Shown here: positions 54,970-63,715 of the stretch, piece by piece
Layout: every line of letters begins with the position of its first letter
Position numbering within the stretch: position 1 is the stretch's first letter
Assembly: GCA_965219915.1 (NCBI GenBank)
Contig: OZ244794.1
Span: forward strand, 3,038,001-3,102,000
Source: Bin80 sp965219915
GTDB lineage: Bacteria; Bacteroidota; Rhodothermia; Rhodothermales; Bin80
DNA: 64,000 nt
Reading direction: 5' to 3'
The notes under the pieces: model-generated
Databases searched by the model: none
Told to the model about the DNA's origin: nothing
The model's input: only the letters and a program-made list of their open reading frames with translations
Program-made: the position numbers and the translations under genes

Positions 54970-54996
54970 GGGGATACTCCCACAACACGGACCCTT

Positions 54997-55515
54997 CTAT
55001 TGACGAACCGCCTCAACTGCGTAGTAGCGGGGTGTAAAGCGACGCAGCAGCGGACGGAAACCAGTCAGTGCACCGTAGCTGACCCATTGTTCAGTGCGCA
55101 CTATCCGCCATCCAGAATGCTCCAGTAACCAGTCAAACTGCCAAGCCTCAAACTCATGAAAATGCCGATCCCACGGATCGTCCGGATTGCAGTATGCAGG
55201 AGCAAACCATAAACGCAGCGGTACCGTCGCAACAAGACGAGGAGCTTGAATAGCGCGAAGTACATTGTATGGCGTCACCAGATGCTCCAAGATCTCAAAA
55301 GCAGTTACAATATCCACGTCAGCTCCAATCTCACCCGTGGCCTCCTCCAGGTCGCCCTCTGTATTACTAACCTGGTACCCTGCACCCTCCATCCTCCGCC
55401 CAAGCTCATTTGGAGCACCAAGGTCAAGAATACGTGCTGGTGGCGGAGTTACACCATGAATAAACCGTAATGTGTTTTCGAATCTCCTCTCAAGCGTCCC
55501 GGATGCCTGTGACAT
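54997..55515 (-). CDS. Class I SAM-dependent methyltransferase-like protein
   Basis: 172 residues. The SAM motif is ARILDLGAPNELGRRMEGAG, followed by VDIVTAFEILEHLVTPYNVL (motif IV region) and GWRIVRTEQWVSYGALTGFR. The size and motifs do not match MenG/UbiE, so it should not be taken as the demethylmenaquinone methyltransferase. It is 33 nt after menA and the last gene of the men run; the substrate is unknown. Confidence 0.8.
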   Translation of the reverse strand: MSQASGTLERRFENTLRFIHGVTPPPARILDLGAPNELGRRMEGAGYQVSNTEGDLEEATGEIGADVDIVTAFEILEHLVTPYNVLRAIQAPRLVATVPLRLWFAPAYCNPDDPWDRHFHEFEAWQFDWLLEHSGWRIVRTEQWVSYGALTGFRPLLRRFTPRYYAVEAVRQ

Positions 55516-55548
55516 GGTTCGTAGAATTTGTTCTCCGTAAAATGTTCG

Positions 55549-56433
55549 TCATAAAACCCATGTCAGCGCAAAAATCACGCTGTGTGCGAGCAGTAGTAAC
55601 GCCGTTTGGCCAAGGAGCGGGTTCAAACGGGTAGCATCTTTTATTGTGACCAAGCCGTGCAGTATACCTATGGCCGGAATCAAGATCAGTACTGTGAGCC
55701 CGGACCATATATGTTCACCGGTGAAACGAACAAACTCCAGAGGTAGGAGCGCTGCGATAACCATACAGGCAACCCACATACCAATACCGAACTTGCGACC
55801 GAACCGAACCACCGTCGTCATCTTGCCCGCACTGCGATCTTCCTCTATATCCCGGATATTGTTAACCAGCAAAACTGCGGTTGCTAGCAAACCGGGAGCA
55901 GCACCTACTATAATCACATGTGGTGTTATATCGAGCGCTTGGACATAGTATGTCCCGCCAACGGCCACAGGCCCAAAAAACACCAGAACAAATAGATCAC
56001 CCAGTCCCTTGTATCCGAACGGCCATGGCCCGGCTGTATAGAGTATCCCCGCAGCGATCGAAACCAAGCCAATGAGGAGTACAATCCAACCGGCGCGGTA
56101 AACAAGGTACATTCCAAGGATCGTAGCAAGTATAAATACCACAAAAGTGGCCATCCTGATTTGCTTGGGAGAAATCAGTCCGGCTTGCGTGACTCTCGTA
56201 GGTCCTTTGCGATTAGCAGTGTCAGCACCCCGTGCAAAATCAGCATAGTCATTACAAAAATTTGTCCCAATCGTAATCAGTAATGCACAAATCATTGCAA
56301 CCAGCATTGCGCTAAGGCTAAACCCATCGTTCGCCCATGCCATCGCTGAGCCTACGAGAATTGGGGCGATTGCAACGGGTAACGTCTTGGGTCGGGCAGC
56401 TAATAGCCAAACACTGATTGAGTTCTTGCTCAT
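55549..56433 (-). CDS. menA: 1,4-Dihydroxy-2-naphthoate prenyltransferase
   Basis: 294 residues, UbiA family, about 8-9 membrane helices. It attaches the polyprenyl chain to DHNA at the membrane. Motifs: the N-terminal WLLAARPKTLPVAIAPILVG, the first Asp-rich NFCNDYADFARGADTANRKG, the second NNIRDIEEDRSAGKMTTVVR, and AGPWPFGYKGLGDLFVLVFF. It overlaps menB by 4 nt (translational coupling). Confidence 0.95.
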   Translation of the reverse strand: MSKNSISVWLLAARPKTLPVAIAPILVGSAMAWANDGFSLSAMLVAMICALLITIGTNFCNDYADFARGADTANRKGPTRVTQAGLISPKQIRMATFVVFILATILGMYLVYRAGWIVLLIGLVSIAAGILYTAGPWPFGYKGLGDLFVLVFFGPVAVGGTYYVQALDITPHVIIVGAAPGLLATAVLLVNNIRDIEEDRSAGKMTTVVRFGRKFGIGMWVACMVIAALLPLEFVRFTGEHIWSGLTVLILIPAIGILHGLVTIKDATRLNPLLGQTALLLLAHSVIFALTWVL

Positions 56434-57314
56434 GGCTTGTAGCCCTCTCTGTCAAAGTCTGGTGGACGCCTGGCCAAGTACGCATTCCTACCCTCCTGCC
56501 CCTCCTCGGTCATATAGAACAGCATCGTTGCATGCCCGGCCAACTCCTGCAAACCGGCCTGACCATCACAGTCTGCATTGAACCCGGCCTTAAGCATCCG
56601 TATTGCAATATTTGAATTCTGAAGAATTTCCCTGCACCACTGCACTGTCGTGCGTTCCAAGTCGTTCAGTTCAACAACAGTGTTTACGAGTCCCATCTGT
56701 AGAGCTTCGGAGGCATCATAAGGTCTGCACAAGAACCAGATTTCCCGTGCTTTTTTCTGACCCACATGACGGGCAAGATAACTCGCTCCGTAGCCTCCGT
56801 CGAAAGAACCGACCTTTGGACCGGTTTGCATGAATTTAGCATTGTCGGCCGCGATAGTGAGATCGCAGATAACGTGCAGCACGTGTCCACCTCCAACAGC
56901 CCATCCCGCAACCATTGCAATTACCGGCTTGGGGCAAGTTCTAATCTGCCTTTGCAAGTCAAGGACATTCAGGCGTTGGGTACCTGTGCCTTTCTCGGTA
57001 TATCCATGATCTCCGCGAATGCGCTGATCCCCCCCAGAACAAAAAGCATCCGGCCCCGCCCCAGTCAGCACAATCACTCCAATAGAAGAATCATCACGCG
57101 CCTTGGCGAATGCATCCTGCATTTCAGTTACTGTTAATGGGCGGAAAGCATTGCGGACCTGCGGACGGTTGATCGTTACCTTGGCAATGCCTGCCGTATC
57201 GGTTTCGGGAACGCCCGTCTGGTACAGGATATCCGTGTATTTGCCTTCATCCTGCCATACAATTGGCCCCTTAACCGTAGGTCGATAAGTAAAGTGATGC
57301 TTCTTTTTAGACAT
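56430..57314 (-). CDS. menB: 1,4-Dihydroxy-2-naphthoyl-CoA synthase
   Basis: 294 residues of the crotonase family. It cyclises OSB-CoA to DHNA-CoA. Seen: AKVTINRPQVRNAFRPLTV, GVIVLTGAGPDAFCSGGDQR (oxyanion loop), VIAMVAGWAVGGGHVLHVIC, and MenB-type KFMQTGPKVGSFDGGYGASY with the catalytic Asp, then HVGQKKAREIWFLCR. It is 13 nt after menD and overlaps menA by 4 nt. Confidence 0.96.
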   Translation of the reverse strand: MSKKKHHFTYRPTVKGPIVWQDEGKYTDILYQTGVPETDTAGIAKVTINRPQVRNAFRPLTVTEMQDAFAKARDDSSIGVIVLTGAGPDAFCSGGDQRIRGDHGYTEKGTGTQRLNVLDLQRQIRTCPKPVIAMVAGWAVGGGHVLHVICDLTIAADNAKFMQTGPKVGSFDGGYGASYLARHVGQKKAREIWFLCRPYDASEALQMGLVNTVVELNDLERTTVQWCREILQNSNIAIRMLKAGFNADCDGQAGLQELAGHATMLFYMTEEGQEGRNAYLARRPPDFDREGYKP

Positions 57315-57327
57315 AGCAATAGTTCAA

Positions 57328-59043
57328 TTATGTGAGAAGTTCAGTTTCAATAGCCTCGCTTACGCGCCTGTAGATGGTTTCGTGCAGATCTGCGTTTTCC
57401 CTGCGGTCTGTTTTGACCTCAATCAGGTTTGATCCTGGGAAAGCAGCCGCAGCCTGCCAGGATTCCTGAAATCGGGTGCATGAGTCAGCCAATGTGTACG
57501 GTATCTGAAATTGCTCTGCAGCAAACCGGAAGTCCATGCCGTGAGGAGTCCCCAGTACCACTTCGAACGGTTCCTGCTCAAGAGCAATAGGAAGCATATT
57601 GAAAATGCCGCCGCCATTGTTGTTGATAACTACAATGGTAATATCGCAATCTTTGAGAAGTGCCAGTGAGTTCAGGTCGTGCAACATGGCTAAATCTCCC
57701 AACAGTACGGTCCCCGACCCAGACTGCCCTCGAGCAATCCCTGCTGCCGTGGCAAGCGTGCCGTCGATTCCACTTGCACCACGATTAGCAAAAACGCGTG
57801 GGCTGGCGTCTCTTTCCAGGAAAGACTGCAAGTCCCGAATCGGCATGCTGCTTGCACCAAAAATCCAATTTGTATGGTCAGCTAGCCTGGACAGCATCCA
57901 CGCTACAGATGGTTCAGAGAGCTTATGGTCAATTAGTGAGACTAGAGTACGCCGAGCTAAGGTGTCTGCACGCATCCACGTCTCAGTCCAGGCAGCACAA
58001 GATTTATCCTGGGGTACCTCTCCCAGCAAATACCTACAGAACCCGGTAATTTTCGACTGAATCCGATCCGTTAGTACGTGATGTGGATCAATCCTGTCTG
58101 ACGATGGCGCGATCAATACATAAGTTTTGGTACGCGCATGTGACAAAAACTGCTGTAATTTCTTGGAAACCAGAGGCCCTCCAAAATGCAATACTACATC
58201 CGGGGAATGCTCACATGTAAACCTTTTGCAGCGCACAATTAAGTCAAAGAAGGTTACCATGTTGTCTACCGGGGGCACTGGTGCACTTATATCTGCCATT
58301 AACGGCCACCCTAGATGCTTAGCCAGGGCATGAATGGCTTTGCCCTCCTCAGGACTCTGTAAACTTCCGACAACGATAAGGCCTCGGTGAGCTTCACAAA
58401 TATTCTGCACTAATCTTTGACTCGGCGCAACCACACCCCCTGCTGCACTCATGTACCGTGTTTGCTGACGTTCCTCCTCCGACCAGGGCATCGCCGGGAT
58501 TGATTTTTCTACCCGATCTTCTTCCAAAAGAGGCTCTCTGAACATACAGTTAAGATGTACGGGCCCGGCACAGGCCCAATGCACTGCATGATCAATGGTG
58601 GTCCTTATATATGCCCCATCCTGCCCTGAGACTGCTGCTGGCAAATCCACAAACCACCTCGGATAACGCCCGAACAGATGGACTTGATCAATAGTCTGGT
58701 TGGCTCCGGTATCGCGAAGCTCGGCAGGACGGTCGGCCGTAAGGCAGATCATTGGCACGCTCTCCATACTGGCTTCGACTACAGCCGGTAGACCATTTGC
58801 CGCTGCTGTACCTGAAGTGGTGATCCAAACACATGGCTTCCGGGTTGCCCTGCCGTATCCAAGTGCAAAAAATGCACTGCCGCGTTCATCAAAATGAACC
58901 GTGCAATGCGTGCCCGGATGACTGATCGCTGCCAACGCAAGAGGTGCACTTCTGAATCCAGGAGAAATTATAAATTCATCAACTCCGCAGCGTACTAGTT
59001 CTGCGATGATCAGATGTGCACGATGCGCATTGCTCTGGATCAT
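57328..59043 (-). CDS. menD: SEPHCHC synthase (2-succinyl-5-enolpyruvyl-6-hydroxy-3-cyclohexene-1-carboxylate)
   Basis: 571 residues, ThDP-dependent. It condenses isochorismate with 2-oxoglutarate. The N-terminal VDEFIISPGFRSAPLALAA, the conserved Glu in VHFDERGSAFFALGYGRATR, TTSGTAAANGLPAVVEAS, LTADRPAELRDTGANQTIDQ, and the ThDP Mg site GDLAMLHDLNSL then IVVINNNGGGIFNMLP are all present. It overlaps menF by 4 nt. Confidence 0.96.
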   Translation of the reverse strand: MIQSNAHRAHLIIAELVRCGVDEFIISPGFRSAPLALAAISHPGTHCTVHFDERGSAFFALGYGRATRKPCVWITTSGTAAANGLPAVVEASMESVPMICLTADRPAELRDTGANQTIDQVHLFGRYPRWFVDLPAAVSGQDGAYIRTTIDHAVHWACAGPVHLNCMFREPLLEEDRVEKSIPAMPWSEEERQQTRYMSAAGGVVAPSQRLVQNICEAHRGLIVVGSLQSPEEGKAIHALAKHLGWPLMADISAPVPPVDNMVTFFDLIVRCKRFTCEHSPDVVLHFGGPLVSKKLQQFLSHARTKTYVLIAPSSDRIDPHHVLTDRIQSKITGFCRYLLGEVPQDKSCAAWTETWMRADTLARRTLVSLIDHKLSEPSVAWMLSRLADHTNWIFGASSMPIRDLQSFLERDASPRVFANRGASGIDGTLATAAGIARGQSGSGTVLLGDLAMLHDLNSLALLKDCDITIVVINNNGGGIFNMLPIALEQEPFEVVLGTPHGMDFRFAAEQFQIPYTLADSCTRFQESWQAAAAFPGSNLIEVKTDRRENADLHETIYRRVSEAIETELLT

Positions 59044-60437
59044 GCGTATTGAAAGTCCGCCTGGACCGAAGAAGCATAGAGATCCAACACCTTTGCCAGT
59101 CCGCTGATCTTGTGTCCAATCTCATCCCATTCATCCGAGGGAGTCGATCCTCGGACAATCCCTGCACCTGAATAAAGGCGCATTACTGACCCCGACACAA
59201 GACCGGATCGTATTCCAGCGGCGAATTCAGCTTCATTTACTCCTATCCAGCCTACCGGACCTGCATACCAGCCACGATCAAATGGCTCCCGCTCGCGGAT
59301 AACCTCTAGGGCCAAGTCAGAGGGGTACCCCCCGACTGCGGGGGATGGATGCAGGGCCTCCAGCACATCCAGGCTCGTATACTCCTGGCGCAGAATCGCA
59401 CGCAGCCGCGAAACCAGATGTATCTCGGAGGTTAACCGCATGATTGAGGGCTGGACATCCATCGTCACATAGGCGGCCAATCGTGCAATCTCCTCCTGTA
59501 GGCTGATGCGGACAAACTCATGCTCCCGCTGCTCTTTTGCGCTCCCAAAGAGCTCATCAATCATCTGCTCATCCTCCAAATCGGAGTGTCCACGCGGGCG
59601 TGTACCTGCGACTGCCTCACTCTCCACCGAGCGCCCCTCCCGCCTGAATAGTCGCTCGGGAGATGCACCTAAAAATGCCTTCCCTGGAATCGGTTCGAAC
59701 AGAAAATGGAAACAGCTTGGAGAATTACCCTGAAGCTGCTGCAGAATCGTTATCGGCTCCGGTGGAGCCGGAAAATCAACCGTGGTTTCTCGTGCTAGAA
59801 CTACTTTGTCCAAAGAAGAGGTTTGAACCGCGCGAAGCACCCAGTTAACAATGGACTCCCATCTTTGGGTATCTGGACAGAAACGGTGCCTGATGGGCTT
59901 CGGGAGTTGTTTGAATCCTTGAGCAGGCACCCGGAGTGCCTCAATCTGATCAAGGATCAGGTTCATCTGGGCACGGTCATCAGGCAGCACGATGTTACAG
60001 CGAAGCATCGTGCCCTTAGAATCTTTGCGAACTTCAAATCTTGGCAAAACGAACCGCCATGCACCAAACGAATCCCACTGCACTTCATACGGTTGGCAAA
60101 GATCAAAGCGAATGCCTCCATAGTACCTGACCCCATGCTCACAACCTGAGAGCATCGATCCAAGTCCACTGCGTAATCCCTTCAAGTCAGCAGCAGAGGG
60201 GGAATACTGGCAATCTGCCTCTCCAATCGCGGCAACCTCCATACCATAATCCCTATCTGACCAGTAGAGACGTGCCTCCCGTGGATAGTTCGCCAACCAT
60301 CTAAGAGGAGATACCCCTTCAAATTCAACGGAAGCCGTAGCTATTCTTGCTTTGAAAGACGTGTCTGGATGTTCCAGAAGGCTTCGGACCTTAGCCTGCA
60401 GTTCACTTGTCGCGTCAATACTAACACCATTTATCAT
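59040..60437 (-). CDS. menF: Isochorismate synthase
   Basis: 465 residues of the chorismate-binding family, first step of menaquinone synthesis. The C-terminal catalytic domain holds LDKVVLARETTVDFP, FLGASPERLFRREGRSVESE, AVAGTRPRGHSDLEDEQMID, EIHLVSRLRAILRQE, LHPSPAVGGYPSDLALEVIR and GPVGWIGVNEAEFAAGIRSG, ending AGIVRGSTPSDEWDEIGHK. The Glu of the metal site is in the LxSSKEQREHEFV region (SAKEQREHEFVRISLQE). It overlaps the unknown membrane protein upstream by 4 nt and menD by 4 nt, so it heads the men operon. Confidence 0.94.
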   Translation of the reverse strand: MINGVSIDATSELQAKVRSLLEHPDTSFKARIATASVEFEGVSPLRWLANYPREARLYWSDRDYGMEVAAIGEADCQYSPSAADLKGLRSGLGSMLSGCEHGVRYYGGIRFDLCQPYEVQWDSFGAWRFVLPRFEVRKDSKGTMLRCNIVLPDDRAQMNLILDQIEALRVPAQGFKQLPKPIRHRFCPDTQRWESIVNWVLRAVQTSSLDKVVLARETTVDFPAPPEPITILQQLQGNSPSCFHFLFEPIPGKAFLGASPERLFRREGRSVESEAVAGTRPRGHSDLEDEQMIDELFGSAKEQREHEFVRISLQEEIARLAAYVTMDVQPSIMRLTSEIHLVSRLRAILRQEYTSLDVLEALHPSPAVGGYPSDLALEVIREREPFDRGWYAGPVGWIGVNEAEFAAGIRSGLVSGSVMRLYSGAGIVRGSTPSDEWDEIGHKISGLAKVLDLYASSVQADFQYA

Positions 60438-61093
60438 AAATTCTTCCTCCCTCGAGGTGCCTTCTTCTTAAGTACATGTTGGACGATTTTCTGCTCAATG
60501 TCCGCGAAATTGGCAAGATTAACACCGTAACGCAATGCACTGCGAACAATAAAAGCTCTCAAAATTTGGTCCGGAACTGGAAGTTGATACATTGCTTTCC
60601 AGCACCGAATTATTAGCGGTCGCGTCAAGAATGTCAATACGCCCCACCGCAAACATACAAATCCGATCAGCCCCACAGCCACAGCCGGGAATTGACCGGT
60701 CATAGCAAGAATTGACATTGTTGCAGCATAAAGTATCGCCTGCATCAACACTGCATCCAACACCCGCAAAAGGGGCGATATCCCACGATTCACCAGTGCC
60801 GGCGCAAATATCTGCCACGCTGTAAAAAAAATCAGCGCGACTACAGCGACCTGCCACGGAGCATAGTAGATTAAACCCAATGCTAGCAGCCATGCGGACA
60901 ATGTGTGCGGGGATCGAATCCACGTATCGGCTCGCGCCAGATGTATCTCAATCGGCTCGCGTTCAAAAACTTCAGCCGCGTATTCGTTGAGAAGAGCGAC
61001 CGTGGTTCTATACCAAACACCGGACTCAGTAAGGATACCCTGTGGGGTATCCCGGTATATAACCGTGTTTTTCGGCCACAGTGGCCACGCCAT
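60434..61093 (-). CDS. Unrecognised membrane protein coupled to menF
   Basis: 219 residues. An N-terminal soluble part of about 75 residues (FEREPIEIHLARADTWIRSP) is followed by four to five hydrophobic segments (LSAWLLALGLIYYAPWQVAV, VVALIFFTAWQIFAPALVN, VLMQAILYAATMSILAMTG, AVAVGLIGFVCLRWGVLTFL) and a basic tail (VLKKKAPRGRKNL). I recognise no family. Its stop overlaps the menF start by 4 nt, so it is translationally coupled to quinone synthesis, which hints at a membrane or quinone-related role. That is inference only. Confidence 0.7.
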   Translation of the reverse strand: MAWPLWPKNTVIYRDTPQGILTESGVWYRTTVALLNEYAAEVFEREPIEIHLARADTWIRSPHTLSAWLLALGLIYYAPWQVAVVALIFFTAWQIFAPALVNRGISPLLRVLDAVLMQAILYAATMSILAMTGQFPAVAVGLIGFVCLRWGVLTFLTRPLIIRCWKAMYQLPVPDQILRAFIVRSALRYGVNLANFADIEQKIVQHVLKKKAPRGRKNL

Positions 61094-61165
61094 GTACGCA
61101 GTCGCTCAAGAACCTGCGGCCTTCAACCCCGACATTAGACCGTTGTTGCCCTACAGAAACGAAAA

Positions 61166-62224
61166 TCACTGCGCTCCAATGTTAATGAAATATTGGAGTC
61201 GCTCGGGAGAGATCGTCACCTGGCGCAACATCAAATCAGGTGGATATTGGGCAATCGGTTTGACATGCCCGGTTGTATCAGCAAATATCTGATCGTACGA
61301 TACCGTGGCCTGAATGAATTGGGATTGCTGTGCCTCGGAGAACATTGACAATGGTACCTGATACGTGATCGTCACAAACTCTGGATCAAGTTGGACCGTA
61401 TTGTTCCCGTCAAGGAGGCCTTCTATCTTGACTCTGATATGCTCTTTTTGACCCTCTGTATACTGTGATGCAAGCTGTGAAACTGTCGTATTCCTAATGG
61501 ACAGGTTAACGAGGCCAGCTAATGAATCAAGTAGGTTTACGGAATAGTGTACCGTATCGCTTACACCCTCAACGGTATCTGAGTCTGTTGGCCATACTTC
61601 CAGTTGACTCACGACAGATGCCGCGCCAATGACACGGACAGTGTCGGGATCAATTTGTACCTCCCCTGTCAAGAAGTACGGTGATTGGGGCACAAATATC
61701 ACGCGTGACTCAATGGGGAGTATACGTTCCATTCTTGCCTCCTTTTGCAGGTTTATGCGCTCTGGAGCAATGCTTTCTATTGTTATCTCTTCCGGTAGCC
61801 GAAGGAGAAACTGTGTTTCCAGTTCAGGGACCGACGCATCAAAGACAATTGGATTACTCCAAAAACGCGCCTGGAAACGCTCTACCAACAGACTCCTACC
61901 TGGGCCATGCAGGGTGGTGCGAATGCTCTTGGGCAAAGGTTGAGCCAACGCCGAATCTGCATCGAGCCCCTCAACACAAGAAGAAGAGTATGCCTGTTGC
62001 TGCGACGCACAGGTTACATATTCAACAGCTATGTAATAGTTCTCTGAGAGGCTAAGCAGCAGCCATATAATAATTGAAGCTATCAGGCTGAAAAAAAGTG
62101 CCCGCCGCCGAACTCCTGACGGCCTCGCAGACTCGTCAAAAGTTGATGGATCCTCGAAAATTGCTCCTCGGACCCGGAGCCATAACCGTTTTAATACGCT
62201 TGGCATACTACGGTCGCTGATCAA
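61166..62224 (-). CDS. YbbR-like (CdaR-type) domain protein
   Basis: 352 residues. A membrane helix near 45-65 (ALFFSLIASIIIWLLLSLSE) is followed by repeated YbbR-type beta sandwiches (LRLPEEITIESIAPERINLQ, RVIFVPQSPYFLTGEVQIDP, VRVIGAASVVSQLEVWPTDS). In Firmicutes YbbR/CdaR controls the c-di-AMP cyclase CdaA; in Bacteroidota the domain is common but the partner is often different or unknown, and none is in this window. It sits 72 nt upstream of the unknown membrane protein. An ATG at 62206 is an alternative start. Confidence 0.85.
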   Translation of the reverse strand: MISDRSMPSVLKRLWLRVRGAIFEDPSTFDESARPSGVRRRALFFSLIASIIIWLLLSLSENYYIAVEYVTCASQQQAYSSSCVEGLDADSALAQPLPKSIRTTLHGPGRSLLVERFQARFWSNPIVFDASVPELETQFLLRLPEEITIESIAPERINLQKEARMERILPIESRVIFVPQSPYFLTGEVQIDPDTVRVIGAASVVSQLEVWPTDSDTVEGVSDTVHYSVNLLDSLAGLVNLSIRNTTVSQLASQYTEGQKEHIRVKIEGLLDGNNTVQLDPEFVTITYQVPLSMFSEAQQSQFIQATVSYDQIFADTTGHVKPIAQYPPDLMLRQVTISPERLQYFINIGAQ

Positions 62225-62269
62225 CTAATTGGATGTGCGTTACTCCAAAAAACATGTCACTGAATCATA

Positions 62270-63529
62270 TCAGCGATTTATATCGATCTTATCCGCCATA
62301 TTACGATACATCTCTACCAATGAACGCACAGAGTGGTCCCAATTGAAACGTTCCAGCACTGCCTGGTGACCATTTGTGGCCATCTGCTTGCGGCGGGCAG
62401 GATTCTTGTAAAGTTCAATCAGACACGAAGCAAAAGCCTCGTGATTCCCATAAGGTACCACTGCCCCACAGTCCGTGACTTCTACAACTTGCTGCATATA
62501 GTCGCAGTTGGTCGTGATTAGCGGACGTTGGAGGTACATGTAGTGAAATAGCTTATGTGTAACCGTCTTATCGGTATGTTCGCACTTAATCTGGGGAATC
62601 AGACAGACGTCACTAGCTAGTATATAGCTCTTGATTTCCTCCTGAGGCCGCCAACCCTCAAATGCCACATGATCAGTGATTCCTAGCAATTCTGCCTGCT
62701 GTTCCAATTCCGGTCGAATCCGACCATCCCCAACAAGGACCAGCCGTGCCGGACAATGTTTAAGGACCAACGGCATAGTCTCCAACAGAAAATCCAGGCC
62801 TCGATGTAAATTAATCCCCCCCGTATAAACCAGCGTGTACTCAGACTTATGGGATTCAATAATGTCTTTTTTCACAGGGTACCGGTCGAAGACTTCAATA
62901 TTAATAGTATTTGGAAGAACGGTTACTTTCTTTTCGGGGCAGCCCAGCTCAATGTAGTGGTCCCGCATCGTATCGGCAGTGACAATAACGCCCTCGGCAC
63001 TGTCAGTCCATTTTTTCTCCAGTGCTTTCCACCTACGAAGACTGATGAACAGCTTGCCCGGAAACCGGGTACTCCATGAATATTGTGCCAGAGCGGCAGT
63101 CCATACTTCGTGTAGGTCAGCTACCACCGGAATGCCCAGGCGTTTGCCTGCCCTTAGTGCGCCACCGCACATGTACAGGTCGTGTGCGTGAATGACATCA
63201 AAGCTGTACTGCTTTCGCAGTTGTTGAATTTGCCGCTCAATGTACCAAGACAGAAAGGGAATCGTGCCCGCAAATCCTCGCATCCAGTTCCGGACTTTTG
63301 CGGGCACATGCCGACGTACGACGGTGTACCCCTGATAGTCTTCAATGGGCGCTCTAGTATCAGGAGCAAGAATCAGCAGTATGACTTCAAAACCCGCCTT
63401 CGCCAAGGCACATGCCTCATTCTCAACACGGATATCCGGGGGAAACGGTTGATCCAGAATCATCAGTATCCGATATGGCTTCTTTGATTCAGCCTTGCCG
63501 TGTTCAGGTACCGCTCTCATAACAACCAT
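62270..63529 (-). CDS. Glycosyltransferase family 4 protein
   Basis: 419 residues. The N-terminal Rossmann half has RILMILDQPFPPDIRVENEA and FDVIHAHDLYMCGGALRAGK. The C-terminal half has TLVYTGGINLHRGLDFLLET, ARLVLVGDGRIRPELEQQAE and the sugar-nucleotide-binding E-x7-E region HTDKTVTHKLFHYMYLQRPL, with DCGAVVPYGNHEAF. It is a retaining GT-B enzyme, probably in envelope or exopolysaccharide synthesis. The first codon is ambiguous (MVVM). It stands alone on the edge of the window, 45 nt before the YbbR gene. Confidence 0.88.
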   Translation of the reverse strand: MVVMRAVPEHGKAESKKPYRILMILDQPFPPDIRVENEACALAKAGFEVILLILAPDTRAPIEDYQGYTVVRRHVPAKVRNWMRGFAGTIPFLSWYIERQIQQLRKQYSFDVIHAHDLYMCGGALRAGKRLGIPVVADLHEVWTAALAQYSWSTRFPGKLFISLRRWKALEKKWTDSAEGVIVTADTMRDHYIELGCPEKKVTVLPNTINIEVFDRYPVKKDIIESHKSEYTLVYTGGINLHRGLDFLLETMPLVLKHCPARLVLVGDGRIRPELEQQAELLGITDHVAFEGWRPQEEIKSYILASDVCLIPQIKCEHTDKTVTHKLFHYMYLQRPLITTNCDYMQQVVEVTDCGAVVPYGNHEAFASCLIELYKNPARRKQMATNGHQAVLERFNWDHSVRSLVEMYRNMADKIDINR

Positions 63530-63715
63530 TTTATGCGTTTCTCAGGTTTCGATCACGAATGCTGCGAGAGAGAGGTCAAGGCGGCCTCCCCAGAACCGAC
63601 ATTGCAGGCCATCATACTACCCCTAGAAAGTAGTTGATCAATAGCATCCGCCCCGATACCGACCTCTCAAGAAGCAACCCAAGACTGATGCGCACACTTG
63701 GTTTATGGCCGCCAA
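63530..63715. other. Gap between the YfhO-like gene and the GT4 gene
   Basis: 186 bp, no gene or clear terminator hairpin found. Confidence 0.4.

Noticed and set aside
54997..55515. The methyltransferase after menA as MenG
   Set aside because: Lacks UbiE/MenG motifs and is too short (172 residues); only general SAM-binding motifs are present, so MenG must be elsewhere.
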